In this document: piece by piece, positions 31,498 through 40,398 of the stretch
Position numbering within the stretch: position 1 is the first letter of the stretch
Layout of the letters: each line of letters begins with the position of its first letter
Source of the DNA: Bacteroides faecalis
GTDB taxonomy: Bacteria; Bacteroidota; Bacteroidia; Bacteroidales; Bacteroidaceae
Direction of reading: 5' to 3'
Length of the DNA stretch: 64,000 nt
Assembly (NCBI RefSeq): GCF_003865075.1
Contig: NZ_BHWB01000008.1
Coordinates: forward strand, 1-64,000
Program-made: the position numbers and the translations under genes
The notes under the pieces: generated by a model
Databases searched by the model: none
What the model saw: only the letters and a program-made list of their open reading frames with translations
Told to the model about the DNA's origin: nothing

Positions 31498-32682
31498 ATG
31501 GAACTTATGCTAGTAGTTGATTTAGGAAAATGGATGAATAAAATCCTGATAGATTGGGGAATGGAACCCAAAATAGCGAATCAGTTTGACGAAACGATAA
31601 TCGCTATATTAATGATTGTTATTGCGATTGGACTGGATTATCTTTGTCAGGCGATTTTTGTGGGAGGAATGCGACAATATACCCGTCGGAAACCACATTT
31701 GTGGAATACGTTACTGATGAAACGTAGAGTGTTTCATAATTTGATTCATACGATTCCCGCTATCCTGATTTATGCTATGTTGCCAATGGCTTTTATTCGG
31801 GGGAAAGAATTGTTACTTATTTCTCAAAAAGCTTGTACCATTTATATTATTTTTTCCCTATTGTTAGCTATTAACGGTATCTTATTGATGATAATGGACA
31901 TTTATGATGGGAAAAAGTCAATGAAGAACCGACCGATGAAAGGGTTTATTCAAGTGTTACAAGTAATTCTTTTCTTTGTTGGTGGAATTGTTATCGTTTC
32001 TATTATTGTGAATAAATCGCCAGCTAGTCTGTTTGCTGGTTTGGGAGCTTCTGCTGCTATTTTGATGTTGGTATTTAAAGATTCTATTCTAGGGTTTGTT
32101 GCAGGAATTCAACTTTCTGCAAATGATATGATTCGACCGGGGGATTGGGTAACTCTTCCTTCGGGTGATGCAAATGGTATTGTGCAGGAAATTACACTAA
32201 ATACGGTTAAGATTCAAAATTTTGATAATACGATCTCTACAATTCCGCCTTATACATTGGTGAGTAGTTCTTTTCAAAATTGGAGGGGGATGGTGGAATC
32301 CGGTGGACGTCGGGTAATGAAGAATATTACGTTGGATTTGACAACACTCCAATTTTGCACTCCGGATATGTTGGACCGTTATCGGAAAGAAATTCCTTTA
32401 ATGGCCGATTATCAGCCTGACCAAGGGGTTATTCCTACTAATTCTCAGGTGTATCGTGTATATATAGAAAGATATTTATGTAGTCTTCCGGTCGTAAATC
32501 AGGATTTGGATTTGATAATCAGTCAAAAGGAAGCTACAATGTACGGAGTGCCTATACAGGTATATTTCTTTTCCAGAAATAAAATTTGGAAAGAATATGA
32601 GCGCATTCAGTCAGATATATTCGATCATTTGTTGGCAATGGTGACGAAATTCGATCTGAAGGTTTATCAATATTCGGATTAG
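31498..32682 (+). CDS. MscS-family mechanosensitive channel
   Basis: 394 residues. Inner-membrane channel of the YbdG/MscM-like branch: about five transmembrane segments, then the pore-lining stretch 'SLFAGLGASAAILMLVFKDSILGFVAGIQLSANDMIRPGDWVTLP' and a cytoplasmic beta domain 'VQEITLNTVKIQNFDNTISTIPPYTLVSSSFQNWRGM'. Opens on membrane tension to release osmolytes. Stands alone between the glycan operon terminator and converging genes. Confidence 0.9.
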   Translation: MELMLVVDLGKWMNKILIDWGMEPKIANQFDETIIAILMIVIAIGLDYLCQAIFVGGMRQYTRRKPHLWNTLLMKRRVFHNLIHTIPAILIYAMLPMAFIRGKELLLISQKACTIYIIFSLLLAINGILLMIMDIYDGKKSMKNRPMKGFIQVLQVILFFVGGIVIVSIIVNKSPASLFAGLGASAAILMLVFKDSILGFVAGIQLSANDMIRPGDWVTLPSGDANGIVQEITLNTVKIQNFDNTISTIPPYTLVSSSFQNWRGMVESGGRRVMKNITLDLTTLQFCTPDMLDRYRKEIPLMADYQPDQGVIPTNSQVYRVYIERYLCSLPVVNQDLDLIISQKEATMYGVPIQVYFFSRNKIWKEYERIQSDIFDHLLAMVTKFDLKVYQYSD

Positions 32683-32773
32683 TGTTTCTTGAATTACGTT
32701 TTGAACATAGTATCTAATTTTCAACTACATCAAGTAGTTTTCAGAAGCTTTTTAAGACCATTACTTAGTTGTT

Positions 32774-32861
32774 TCTCAGGTATTAATGGTCTACTTCTCA
32801 GGTATTAATAGTCTATGTCTCAAATATTAATAATCAATTCCTCAGGCATTAATAGGCTTTG
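32774..32861. repeat. Four tandem 22-bp repeats
   Basis: Units start at 32774, 32796, 32818 and 32840, each exactly 22 bp apart. Core TCTCAGGTATTAAT followed by a variable GGTCTAC/AGTCTATG-like part; the third and fourth units are degenerate. Lies between the converging MscS and EEP genes. No coding potential seen. Confidence 0.8.
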
Positions 32862-32947
32862 ATTGTTTCGTAATGTGCTGAAAAATGTGTACAATATACG
32901 TTTAAAACATCCTGTTGTGTTTATATATGATGAATTTTATCTATTGA

Positions 32948-34120
32948 TTAATGCAAGATTAATTCAAAATCAGTATAAATAGGTAGATGATCACTGATTC
33001 CTCCTTGATATTTCATGCCTTTATAGGTGCGAAAGGGTTCATTATCACCATATTTTTCGTCTTTGGTGAGAAGAAATGGAAGGCGAGAGATGTCTGCTTT
33101 TTCTTCACTAGTGTAGAAATCACTGGATTTATTAAGTAATGTACCTGATACAATCAGGTGATCAAGTAACCCCCATTCTCCATGATATTTGTAAGAACCA
33201 AAATGGTGAGATTTTGCTTTACGGGCAAGGAGGTGATAGAGTTTTAATGGAGAAATAGATGGTATGGAAGAGGTGGAAGAGTTTCCTGAAGTTACAGAAA
33301 TCAGTTGTGTGATGGGAACCTCTTGTGCATCTAATATTTTCTGGATAGATTTATTGGTAGGATAGTCATTGAAATCTCCCATTATAATTAGCTGGGGATG
33401 AAGACGTGTATGTAAAATACTATCAGCGGTTGTATGTAGAATTTGAGCTGTATAGAGACGATAAGGTTCAGATTCTTTAGCCCCACCTGAACGTGATGGA
33501 AAATGGCAGACTATTACATCTAAAGTGTCTCCCGTTAATAGTAAACCACTGACATGTAACAGATCTCTCGTGGGACGATGTTGTTTGAAAGGGGGAATCG
33601 TTATAGAGCAGGAAGTTAAGAGTTTGAATACATCTCTTTGATAGAGTAAAGCGACATCTATACCTCGTTGATCGGGAGAATGAGTTATAATATAGCGATA
33701 CCCCAATTCTTTTAAAGAGGAACGTCGGGTGAGATCGCGTAATACGGAATCATTTTCGACTTCACAGAGCCCTACTAAAGCGGGAGGAGTCCATTCTCCA
33801 ACTGCTGTGATTACTCGAGCAATGTCATTTAGTTTCTTTTTATATTTCGTATAATTCCAATGGCGGATCGCATCGGGAAGAAATTCATAGTCATTCTTTA
33901 AAGTATCATGATGAGTGTCGAAAAGATTCTCTAAGTTCCATTCCATGACACGAAATGGTATGCGAGTCTTTATAGACACTTCTTGGGTCTGTCCCAAACA
34001 AAGAGAAACGATAAAGAAAGACATAGCAAAAAAGATTATGGCAATAGCTAATCCTTTTTTGCTATCGCCATAATCTTCTTTATGTGAACTTATCTGTCTG
34101 TTACTTCTTGGCTGGAACAT
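32948..34120 (-). CDS. Secreted endonuclease/exonuclease/phosphatase-fold protein
   Basis: Up to 390 residues. EEP-fold metal-dependent phosphodiesterase: 'MEWNLENLFD' (Asn/Glu metal site), 'LCEVEN', 'IMGDFNDYP' and C-terminal 'GISDHLPI' with the catalytic Asp-His. A hydrophobic stretch ('KKGLAIAIIFFAMSFFIVSLCLG') before the domain is a signal peptide or anchor. The first ATG (34120) overlaps the end of pepD by 20 bp; an ATG at 34084 followed by an A6 run would give a cleaner signal peptide if one more A were present, and an in-frame ATG lies at 34024. The start is therefore uncertain. Substrate unknown. Confidence 0.82.
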   Translation of the reverse strand: MFQPRSNRQISSHKEDYGDSKKGLAIAIIFFAMSFFIVSLCLGQTQEVSIKTRIPFRVMEWNLENLFDTHHDTLKNDYEFLPDAIRHWNYTKYKKKLNDIARVITAVGEWTPPALVGLCEVENDSVLRDLTRRSSLKELGYRYIITHSPDQRGIDVALLYQRDVFKLLTSCSITIPPFKQHRPTRDLLHVSGLLLTGDTLDVIVCHFPSRSGGAKESEPYRLYTAQILHTTADSILHTRLHPQLIIMGDFNDYPTNKSIQKILDAQEVPITQLISVTSGNSSTSSIPSISPLKLYHLLARKAKSHHFGSYKYHGEWGLLDHLIVSGTLLNKSSDFYTSEEKADISRLPFLLTKDEKYGDNEPFRTYKGMKYQGGISDHLPIYTDFELILH

Positions 34121-35501
34121 GTACCAGAATATCCAACAAGTGCTTCCAGAACTTTTCTACAGTAGGGATTAACATCCTTTCGTCCGGAGAGTGTACTCCA
34201 ATAAGAGTTGGTCCGAAGGAAACCATATCCAGTGTAGGATATTTGTCAAGGAACAGACCGCACTCCAATCCTGCATGGATTGCTTTTACTTTGGCTTCTA
34301 CTCCGAACAAACGTTTATAAGATTCGGTTGCTACTTCCAGAATAGCTGAGTGCGGATTGGGTTTCCAACCGGGATACCCTTCACCAAAAGTAACAACAGC
34401 ACCAGCTAATTGGAAAACGGCACGAACAGTGTTTGCCATATCATTACGTGCAGACAGGATAGAACTACGTTGGCTTGTCTCGATACGAATAATGTGGTTG
34501 GGTTTCATCTTGATAGATGCAAGATTTGTAGAAGTTTCTACTAATCCTGGAATATCTTGGCTCATAGCATATACGCCATGTGGAGCTGCATATAATGCTT
34601 TTAACAAGCGTGATGTGGTATCTTGGTCTATCGCAGTGGAACGAGGAGACTCTGATTCGAGGATCAGTTCCATATCCGGTTCGATAACGGCAAGTTCATT
34701 TTCTATTTCACTGATGAATATGTTCAGTTCACTGCGGACATCATGCTTAGCAGCTTCGGGGACAGCACAGATGGCATATGCTTCGCGAGGAATGGCATTA
34801 CGTAAATTACCTCCATTAATCTCACAAAGATACAAATCTTGTCTGGCGGCCATACGACTAAGGAAACGGTTTAAGATCTTGTTTGCATTTCCCCTTCCCA
34901 GATGAATATCAGCACCGGAATGTCCACCTTTCAAACCTTTTACTTCTACTTTAAAGAAGAAATATCCCGCAGGAACTTCTACATCTTTGTACTCAAACTC
35001 TGCAACAGAGTCAATACCTCCGGCACATCCGATAAAGATTTCTCCTTCATCTTCTGAGTCAAGATTCAACAGGATATCACCACTCATAAAGCCTTCTTTA
35101 AGGGCAAATGCTCCGGTCAGTCCGGTTTCTTCGTCTACAGTAAAGAGACATTCTAACGGACCATGTTCGATACTGTCGTCAGCAAGAATGGCAAGTTCGG
35201 TGGCTACACCGATACCATTGTCAGCTCCAAGAGTTGTTCCTTTAGCTTTCAGCCATTCTCCATCTATTTCAGTCTCAATGGGATCGGTAAGGAAATCATG
35301 TTGAACATTGTTATTCTTTTCGCACACCATATCAATATGTGACTGTAATATGACAGTCTGGAGATTTTCTTTTCCTGGAGTAGCAGTTTTCTTGATCAGA
35401 ACGTTACCTGCTTCATCTATTTTGGTTTCCAGGTTATGTTTAGCTCCGAATGCCTTCAGGTAGGCAATCATTTTTTCTTCCTTCTTCGAAGGGCGCGGCA
35501 C
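34101..35501 (-). CDS. pepD: Aminoacyl-histidine dipeptidase; true start apparently frameshifted
   Basis: 466 residues from a GTG at 35501. M20 di-zinc peptidase cleaving Xaa-His and other dipeptides in the cytoplasm: 'ILQSHIDMVCEKNN' with metal ligands, 'LGADNGIGVA', 'FTVDEETGLTGA', 'LNLDSEDEGEIFIGCAGG', 'KGLKGGHSGADIHLGRGNANKIL' and 'IHAGLECGLF'. The conserved N-terminal block (LKPAGVFKYFEEICQ) is encoded in frame just upstream of the GTG, and the ATG that should open it (35560) is out of frame because the A run at 35550-35556 has 7 instead of 8 bases. See findings. Confidence 0.92.
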   Translation of the reverse strand: MPRPSKKEEKMIAYLKAFGAKHNLETKIDEAGNVLIKKTATPGKENLQTVILQSHIDMVCEKNNNVQHDFLTDPIETEIDGEWLKAKGTTLGADNGIGVATELAILADDSIEHGPLECLFTVDEETGLTGAFALKEGFMSGDILLNLDSEDEGEIFIGCAGGIDSVAEFEYKDVEVPAGYFFFKVEVKGLKGGHSGADIHLGRGNANKILNRFLSRMAARQDLYLCEINGGNLRNAIPREAYAICAVPEAAKHDVRSELNIFISEIENELAVIEPDMELILESESPRSTAIDQDTTSRLLKALYAAPHGVYAMSQDIPGLVETSTNLASIKMKPNHIIRIETSQRSSILSARNDMANTVRAVFQLAGAVVTFGEGYPGWKPNPHSAILEVATESYKRLFGVEAKVKAIHAGLECGLFLDKYPTLDMVSFGPTLIGVHSPDERMLIPTVEKFWKHLLDILVHVPAKK

Positions 35502-35666
35502 TTGACAAATTTCTTCGAAATACTTAAATACGCCAGCTGGCTTTAAATCTTTTTTTCCATGCTATTTTAATTTATAAATAGGAATAGAGAGGCTATTCTC
35601 AGTCTCTTTTATTGCTAAATATGGTTAATTTGATTGACTTATCTGAACTCATATCTCATTAAAGCC

Positions 35667-35674
35667 TATCTTTG
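35667..35674 (+). promoter_or_regulatory. -7 box of small membrane protein gene
   Basis: TATCTTTG, 20 bp before the ATG at 35695. Confidence 0.75.
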
Positions 35675-35694
35675 CACTCACAAAATTAATAGAA

Positions 35695-35928
35695 ATGGTT
35701 GAGACTATACTGATAACTTTGTTAATAGTTGCTATTTCCCTTGTATTATTAGGGATGAAAGTATTCTTTACGAAGAGTGGGAAGTTCCCGAATGGTCATG
35801 TGAGTGGAAATAAAGCGTTGCGTAAAAAGGGGATAGGTTGTGCACAATCACAAGACCGGGAAGCGCAGAAGAAGCCACGTTTTTCTATTGAAGAATTAGA
35901 AAAAGCCTTAAACGATAGTATGAACTAA
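35695..35928 (+). CDS. Small membrane protein, conserved in Bacteroidales
   Basis: 77 residues: one N-terminal transmembrane helix ('ILITLLIVAISLVLLGMKVFF') and a basic soluble tail with two cysteines absent but 'GIGCAQSQDRE' carrying one Cys. Function unknown. I recall similar short proteins in other Bacteroides. Good upstream promoter and a short gap to the OmpH-like gene support it as a real, co-transcribed gene. Confidence 0.75.
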   Translation: MVETILITLLIVAISLVLLGMKVFFTKSGKFPNGHVSGNKALRKKGIGCAQSQDREAQKKPRFSIEELEKALNDSMN

Positions 35929-35948
35929 TTAATTAAAAACAATATTTT

Positions 35949-36572
35949 ATGGTTATGAATAGAATGAACTACCTCATGAACGGTTTGGCTGCTCTTGCGT
36001 TCATTATTTTATTTTCACAATGCGCCGGCAAAGCTGATAATCAAACTGCTACTACTACTACTACTACTACAGCCCAAGCTAATGCCGAACTTGCAGGAAT
36101 CAAAATTGCTTATGTTGAAATAGATACGTTATTGACTAAATACAACTTCTGTATTGACTTGAATGAAGCAATGATGAAAAAGAGCGAGAATATCCGCCTG
36201 ACATTGACTGAAAAAGCTACTGCTTTGCAAAAAGAACAACAGGATTTTCAGAAGAAGTATGAGAATAATGCCTTTCTTTCACAAGAGAGAGCTCAACAAG
36301 AATATAGTCGTCTGACTAAAATGGAACAGGATTTAGAGGCACTTCGTAATAAACTTCAAAATGGTTTGATGGAAGAAAATAATAAAAACAGTTTGATGTT
36401 TCGTGATTCTATCAATGCTTTCTTGAAAGAATATAATAAAACTCATGGTTATAATTTAATTTTCAGCAATACAGGATTTGATAATCTGCTTTATGCTGAT
36501 AGCGTTTTTAATATTACTAAAGAAATTGTAGATGGGTTGAATGCTAGATATTCATCGCCTTCTAAGAAATAA
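35949..36572 (+). CDS. OmpH/Skp-like periplasmic chaperone, lipoprotein
   Basis: 207 residues with lipobox 'FSQC' (Cys near residue 26), then a Thr-rich stretch encoded by repeated 'act' codons (36052-36069). The rest is OmpH family: 'KIAYVEIDTLLTKYNF', a long charged coiled coil (about 75-145) and 'FLKEYNKTHGYNLIFSNTGFDNLLYAD'. Skp-type proteins hold unfolded outer-membrane proteins in the periplasm; the lipid anchor and low-complexity linker are common in Bacteroidetes paralogues. Confidence 0.87.
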   Translation: MVMNRMNYLMNGLAALAFIILFSQCAGKADNQTATTTTTTTAQANAELAGIKIAYVEIDTLLTKYNFCIDLNEAMMKKSENIRLTLTEKATALQKEQQDFQKKYENNAFLSQERAQQEYSRLTKMEQDLEALRNKLQNGLMEENNKNSLMFRDSINAFLKEYNKTHGYNLIFSNTGFDNLLYADSVFNITKEIVDGLNARYSSPSKK

Positions 36573-36586
36573 AAATATTCATAAGT

Positions 36587-36617
36587 AACTCCTTTCCCTA
36601 TTTATGGGGGAGGAGTT
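36587..36617 (+). terminator. Hairpin after OmpH-like gene
   Basis: AACTCCT...GGGAGGAGTT type stem with a short TTTATG loop, followed by a T-rich stretch (cattttcttattttg). Confidence 0.75.
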
Positions 36618-36684
36618 CATTTTCTTATTTTGCTTATGTTTGTGTATGCCTGTTTAAAACTGTGAAGTTGTAAATAGGTTTTTT

Positions 36685-37026
36685 TTATTGTTTCTCCTTC
36701 TCTTCTTCTTGAGGAATTCGGAAAGCGGTGTAGAGTTCTAAAACTGCTGCTATGGTAAGACAGGCAATCCATTCATTTCCATGTGTGGTAAACATAAAAG
36801 CCCCGGTTAAGATCAATGCAAGTGCACCAAATATTTGTTGAATACGCAAACGTTTAAGGGTTTTGCTTTTTCCTTTAACTGGAGTATTTACTTGCGCCAA
36901 TGCGATAAATCCGGCTCCGATAGTATATATGTAAGGAGCATAAATCCAACCGGTAATGTAAATCGCAGCTCCGGTGAGAGCCATTACAGCTCCTGCAATA
37001 AAAAGGGCGGGTATTAGTTGTTTCAT
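36685..37026 (-). CDS. Four-helix inner-membrane protein
   Basis: 113 residues, about four transmembrane helices ('LIPALFIAGAVMALTGAAIYIT', 'YIYTIGAGFIALAQV', 'IFGALALILTGAFMF', 'WIACLTIAAVLELYTAF') and an acidic C-terminal tail. No family recognised with confidence. Its ATG overlaps the stop of the FtsB-like gene (ATGA), so the two are co-translated; a link with cell division or envelope is possible but only by position. Confidence 0.75.
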   Translation of the reverse strand: MKQLIPALFIAGAVMALTGAAIYITGWIYAPYIYTIGAGFIALAQVNTPVKGKSKTLKRLRIQQIFGALALILTGAFMFTTHGNEWIACLTIAAVLELYTAFRIPQEEEKEKQ

Positions 37027-37325
37027 TGATTTTCTTCAAAAACGTAAATATCTTCGTTTGGCTTCTTCATCAGATATTTTTCACGGGCTATTTGCTCGAT
37101 TGCATCTGGATTAGAATTTAGTTCGTTGAGACGTTTGGTGTTCTCTTCGTAATCTCCCCGATATTTTTCTATTTCTTCTTTTAACTGGCTGATTTCCCGT
37201 TCATATCCAAAGCGACGAACCAGACTGTTTTCGTCCAGAAAGCCAATGATAACAGCAAATGCACTAATAGTAATAATATACTTGTGCTTGCATATAAAAT
37301 TCCAGATAGTGATGAGTTTGCCCAT
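37023..37325 (-). CDS. FtsB/DivIC-family septum protein
   Basis: 100 residues from the ATG at 37325. An upstream ATG at 37349 overlaps the TATCTTTG box (37347-37354) and is unlikely. One transmembrane helix near the N-terminus ('YIITISAFAVIIGFLDEN'), then a coiled coil ('EREISQLKEEIEKYRGDYEENTKRLNEL') and the family signature 'DAIEQIAREKYLMKKPNEDIYVF'. Acts in the divisome with FtsL/FtsQ-type partners to trigger septal peptidoglycan synthesis. Confidence 0.88.
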   Translation of the reverse strand: MGKLITIWNFICKHKYIITISAFAVIIGFLDENSLVRRFGYEREISQLKEEIEKYRGDYEENTKRLNELNSNPDAIEQIAREKYLMKKPNEDIYVFEENQ

Positions 37326-37346
37326 AAATTCTCTTTTTTGTATCTG

Positions 37347-37354
37347 CAAAGATA
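37347..37354 (-). promoter_or_regulatory. -7 box of FtsB-like gene
   Basis: TATCTTTG on the minus strand, 21 bp before the ATG at 37325; divergent to the dnaX promoter. Confidence 0.75.
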
Positions 37355-37432
37355 AAACTAATAACTTAAAAACTTGTCGCTTCGGGTTTAAAACTTCTCT
37401 ATCTAACCTTTATTACTTATCACTTTTTTGTG

Positions 37433-37440
37433 TACATTTG
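37433..37440 (+). promoter_or_regulatory. -7 box of dnaX
   Basis: TACATTTG fits TAnnTTTG. Transcription would start near 37447, giving about a 95-nt leader to the preferred ATG at 37543. Confidence 0.7.
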
Positions 37441-37542
37441 CACTGAAAGCGATAAAAGGTCTTACCTGCATTGATTAGGTATGCTTTAATTTATTTTATT
37501 CGCGCTATTTTTCAGAAATTCAAAACAGAGAGAATCTCGGAT

Positions 37543-39414
37543 ATGGAAAACTATATTGTATCAGCTCGTAAATATCGTCCGTCCACTTTTGAATCAGTGG
37601 TAGGGCAGCGGGCACTGACTACTACACTGAAGAATGCAATTGCTACACAGAAACTGGCTCATGCTTATTTGTTTTGCGGACCACGCGGAGTGGGTAAGAC
37701 GACATGTGCACGTATTTTCGCCAAGACCATAAACTGTATGACGCCTACTGCAGATGGTGAGGCTTGTAACGAATGTGAATCTTGTGTTGCCTTCAATGAA
37801 CAGCGGTCATATAACATACACGAACTTGATGCTGCTTCCAATAATTCGGTGGATGATATTCGCCAGTTAGTGGAGCAAGTGCGAATTCCGCCACAGATTG
37901 GTAATTATAAGGTTTATATCATTGATGAGGTTCATATGCTTTCAGCGTCTGCTTTTAATGCATTTCTGAAAACTTTGGAAGAACCACCTCGTCATGCAAT
38001 CTTTATTCTTGCTACAACAGAGAAACATAAGATTCTTCCTACGATTCTTTCGCGTTGCCAGATTTATGATTTCAACCGAATCAGCGTTGAAGATACGCTA
38101 GAACATCTGTCGTATGTTGCTTCAAAGGAAGGAATTACGGCAGAGCCGGAAGCTTTAAACGTGATTGCTTTGAAAGCGGATGGAGGTATGCGTGATGCGT
38201 TGTCTATTTTCGATCAGGTAGTGAGTTTTACGGGTGGAAATATCACCTATAAAAGTGTGATTGAGAATCTCAATGTCTTGGATTATGAATATTACTTCCG
38301 TTTGACTGATTGTTTTTTGGAAAACAAGGTGAGTGATGCATTGTTGCTTTTCAATGATGTGTTAAATAAGGGATTTGATGGAGGTCATTTTATAACAGGT
38401 CTTTCTTCTCATTTTCGTGATTTGTTGGTAAGTAAAGATCCTGCTACTATCTCGTTGTTAGAAGTAGGAGCCAGTATACGCCAACGTTATCAGGAACAGG
38501 CTCAGAAATGTCCGTTGCCTTTCTTATATCGTGCTATGAAGCTGTGCAATGATTGCGATTTAAATTATCGTGCTAGTAAGAACAAACGTTTGCTGGTTGA
38601 ATTGACTTTGATACAGGTTGCACAACTTACTGCCGAAGGGGATGACGTGAGTGGTGGGCGTAGCCCTAAAAAGACTCTAAACCCCGTATTTACTCAACCT
38701 GCCGTTGCTCAGCAACCACAGGTTAGCACTGCATCACCTGTTCATCAGTCTGTAGTTCATTCAACTTCATCAACGGTTGGAACGAAAGCTCCTAACAATA
38801 CTGCTGCAATTCAACAACCACAGGTGGCTGCAACAACAGTTGCTAATTCTGTAACTCCTTCTGCGGGTACATCGAATGTCGCTTCTCAGGGAGCAGGAAT
38901 CTCACCTACAGTTAGGGAAGAGAAGAAGATTCCAGTAATGAAGATGTCAAGTTTGGGAGTATCTATCAAACATCCTCAACGGGAGCAGACTACTCAAAAT
39001 GTAACTACAACTAGTGTTACCAATGTTCAAGTGCAACCGAAAGAGGATTTTATATTTAACGATCGGGATTTGAATTATTATTGGCAGGAATATGCTGGGC
39101 AGTTACCTAAAGAACAAGTAGCTATTGCTAAACGCATGCAAGGACTTCATCCTATGCTAATAGGTAATTCGACCTCCTTTGAAGTAGTAGTTGATAATGA
39201 GATTGCTGCTAAGGATTTTACGGCTTTGATTCCTGAAATTCAAGATTATCTTCGTAAAGGTCTAAAGAATAGTAAAGTATTGATGACTGTACGGGTAAGT
39301 GCGCCCACTGAGACGGTTCGAGCTGTAGGGCGCGTTGAAAAGTTTCAGATGATGGCACAAAAGAATCAAGCATTAATGCAATTAAAAGATGAATTTGGAT
39401 TGGAGCTTTATTAG
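37543..39414 (+). CDS. dnaX: DNA polymerase III gamma/tau subunit
   Basis: 623 residues from the ATG of 'MENYIVSARKYRPSTFESVVGQ', the conserved DnaX start; the ATG at 37471 would add 24 atypical residues. Clamp-loader ATPase: Walker A 'CGPRGVGKTT', zinc-binding cysteines in 'INCMTPTADGEACNECESC', Walker B 'VYIIDEVHML' and sensor 1 'FILATTEKHKI'. Domain III is followed by a Gln/Thr/Ala-rich linker (about 385-490) and a C-terminal tau-like segment. Holds the replicative polymerases and loads the beta clamp. Confidence 0.95.
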   Translation: MENYIVSARKYRPSTFESVVGQRALTTTLKNAIATQKLAHAYLFCGPRGVGKTTCARIFAKTINCMTPTADGEACNECESCVAFNEQRSYNIHELDAASNNSVDDIRQLVEQVRIPPQIGNYKVYIIDEVHMLSASAFNAFLKTLEEPPRHAIFILATTEKHKILPTILSRCQIYDFNRISVEDTLEHLSYVASKEGITAEPEALNVIALKADGGMRDALSIFDQVVSFTGGNITYKSVIENLNVLDYEYYFRLTDCFLENKVSDALLLFNDVLNKGFDGGHFITGLSSHFRDLLVSKDPATISLLEVGASIRQRYQEQAQKCPLPFLYRAMKLCNDCDLNYRASKNKRLLVELTLIQVAQLTAEGDDVSGGRSPKKTLNPVFTQPAVAQQPQVSTASPVHQSVVHSTSSTVGTKAPNNTAAIQQPQVAATTVANSVTPSAGTSNVASQGAGISPTVREEKKIPVMKMSSLGVSIKHPQREQTTQNVTTTSVTNVQVQPKEDFIFNDRDLNYYWQEYAGQLPKEQVAIAKRMQGLHPMLIGNSTSFEVVVDNEIAAKDFTALIPEIQDYLRKGLKNSKVLMTVRVSAPTETVRAVGRVEKFQMMAQKNQALMQLKDEFGLELY

Positions 39415-39482
39415 TATATTAAGGCTTTTTTGTTAAAGAAGAATATTTGAATAATGAGTTGGGAAAAGGAGAATTCCTAATA

Positions 39483-39538
39483 TTAGATACGGATGATATA
39501 AAACTTTATATTTTAAGTTTTATATCATCCGTATCTAA
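39483..39538. terminator. Long perfect hairpin between dnaX and pspC
   Basis: Two 24-bp arms (39483-39506 and 39515-39538) are exact reverse complements around an 8-nt loop. Lies between converging genes. It has no run of T on either side, so its terminator role is inferred from position. Confidence 0.7.
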
Positions 39539-39583
39539 AAGATAATAAATATCTGCTTTTATATTCTTACTTTATTTGGTGAA

Positions 39584-39823
39584 TTATCTTTCATTATGTA
39601 TTCGCTCATTCATACGATCCTCATATCCGTCGCTAGGTCTTTTTCCCGGCATAATAATCCATAGGATAATATATATAATTACTCCGGCAAAAGCAGTAAA
39701 GAAAGTTACTAATACATAGACTATTCTTAGCAAGGTGATATCCCAGCCAAAATATTCAGCAATTCCTGCACATACACCCGCAATCATTCGATTGGAAGAA
39801 CGGGTTAATTTTTTATTTTCCAT
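39584..39823 (-). CDS. PspC-domain membrane protein
   Basis: 79 residues. PspC domain: 'KLTRSSNRMIAGVCAGIAEYFGWDITLLRIVYVLVTFFTAFAGVIIYIILWIIMPG' contains the conserved basic start, the GVCAG(I/L)A(E/A)YF motif and a transmembrane hairpin. In Proteobacteria PspC senses envelope stress; in Bacteroidetes single-domain copies are common and less understood. A short charged tail follows. Confidence 0.9.
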   Translation of the reverse strand: MENKKLTRSSNRMIAGVCAGIAEYFGWDITLLRIVYVLVTFFTAFAGVIIYIILWIIMPGKRPSDGYEDRMNERIHNER

Positions 39824-40359
39824 AAGTTTTATTTTTCTAGTTTATAGTCTTAAATGATTTTTTCGTTATATCTGTTTTTGATAAATCAATAATGGAGAAT
39901 CTCTAATGATTTAATTGACCTTTTATTGTAAGTTGTATCAATTCTTAATCTCATCCTTCTTGGTTTCTTTTAATAGTCAATACATTTGTTCGATTAGGTT
40001 AAGAATCTATTCATACTTTTATAGGTTTTATAGTGGTTAATGCAAATATAATAAAACTATCTGAGAAATGATAGATATACTTCAATTAATATAGTATCTA
40101 ATAAATAGATACAGTATAAAAGCACAGCAACCAAGAGTATGGCGAGGGTTTAAATTAGGAAACAAGGGTGCTGATTAAGCCTAAATTCGCATCTTTTTTA
40201 AAAGAATTATATTGATAGGCATGTCAGCTGTAAGCTTCTCGGTATTCTGTCCAGTGTTGTCAGTGAACTATTTTGGGGTAAACAATAGGTCAACAGCAAG
40301 GGAAATTAGATAGAATTTGGCTTGATTTACACCCTAAAATGCTAGCCACCAACAAAAAG
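39824..40359. other. Gene-free stretch before tRNA-His
   Basis: AT-rich, with stops in all frames and no ORF I can support. A short imperfect repeat is visible: 'attttggggtaaaca' near 40272 resembles the reverse complement of the 'tttacaccctaaaat' at about 40326-40340. I see no integrase attachment site or known RNA motif. Confidence 0.45.
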
Positions 40360-40394
40360 AAAACCCTCATAAGTACTTAACTTACAAGGGTTTT
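40360..40394 (-). terminator. Terminator of tRNA-His
   Basis: Arms AAAACCCT (40360-40367) and AGGGTTTT (40387-40394); read on the minus strand the stem is followed by a T-rich tail (TTTTCTTTTTG). Confidence 0.8.
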
Positions 40395-40398
40395 GTTG

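Noticed and set aside
32774..32861. CRISPR array
   Set aside because: 22-bp head-to-tail repeats without unique spacers and no cas genes; a simple tandem repeat.
34357..34905. 182-residue open frame antisense to pepD
   Set aside because: Lies fully inside a well-conserved gene and has no family resemblance.
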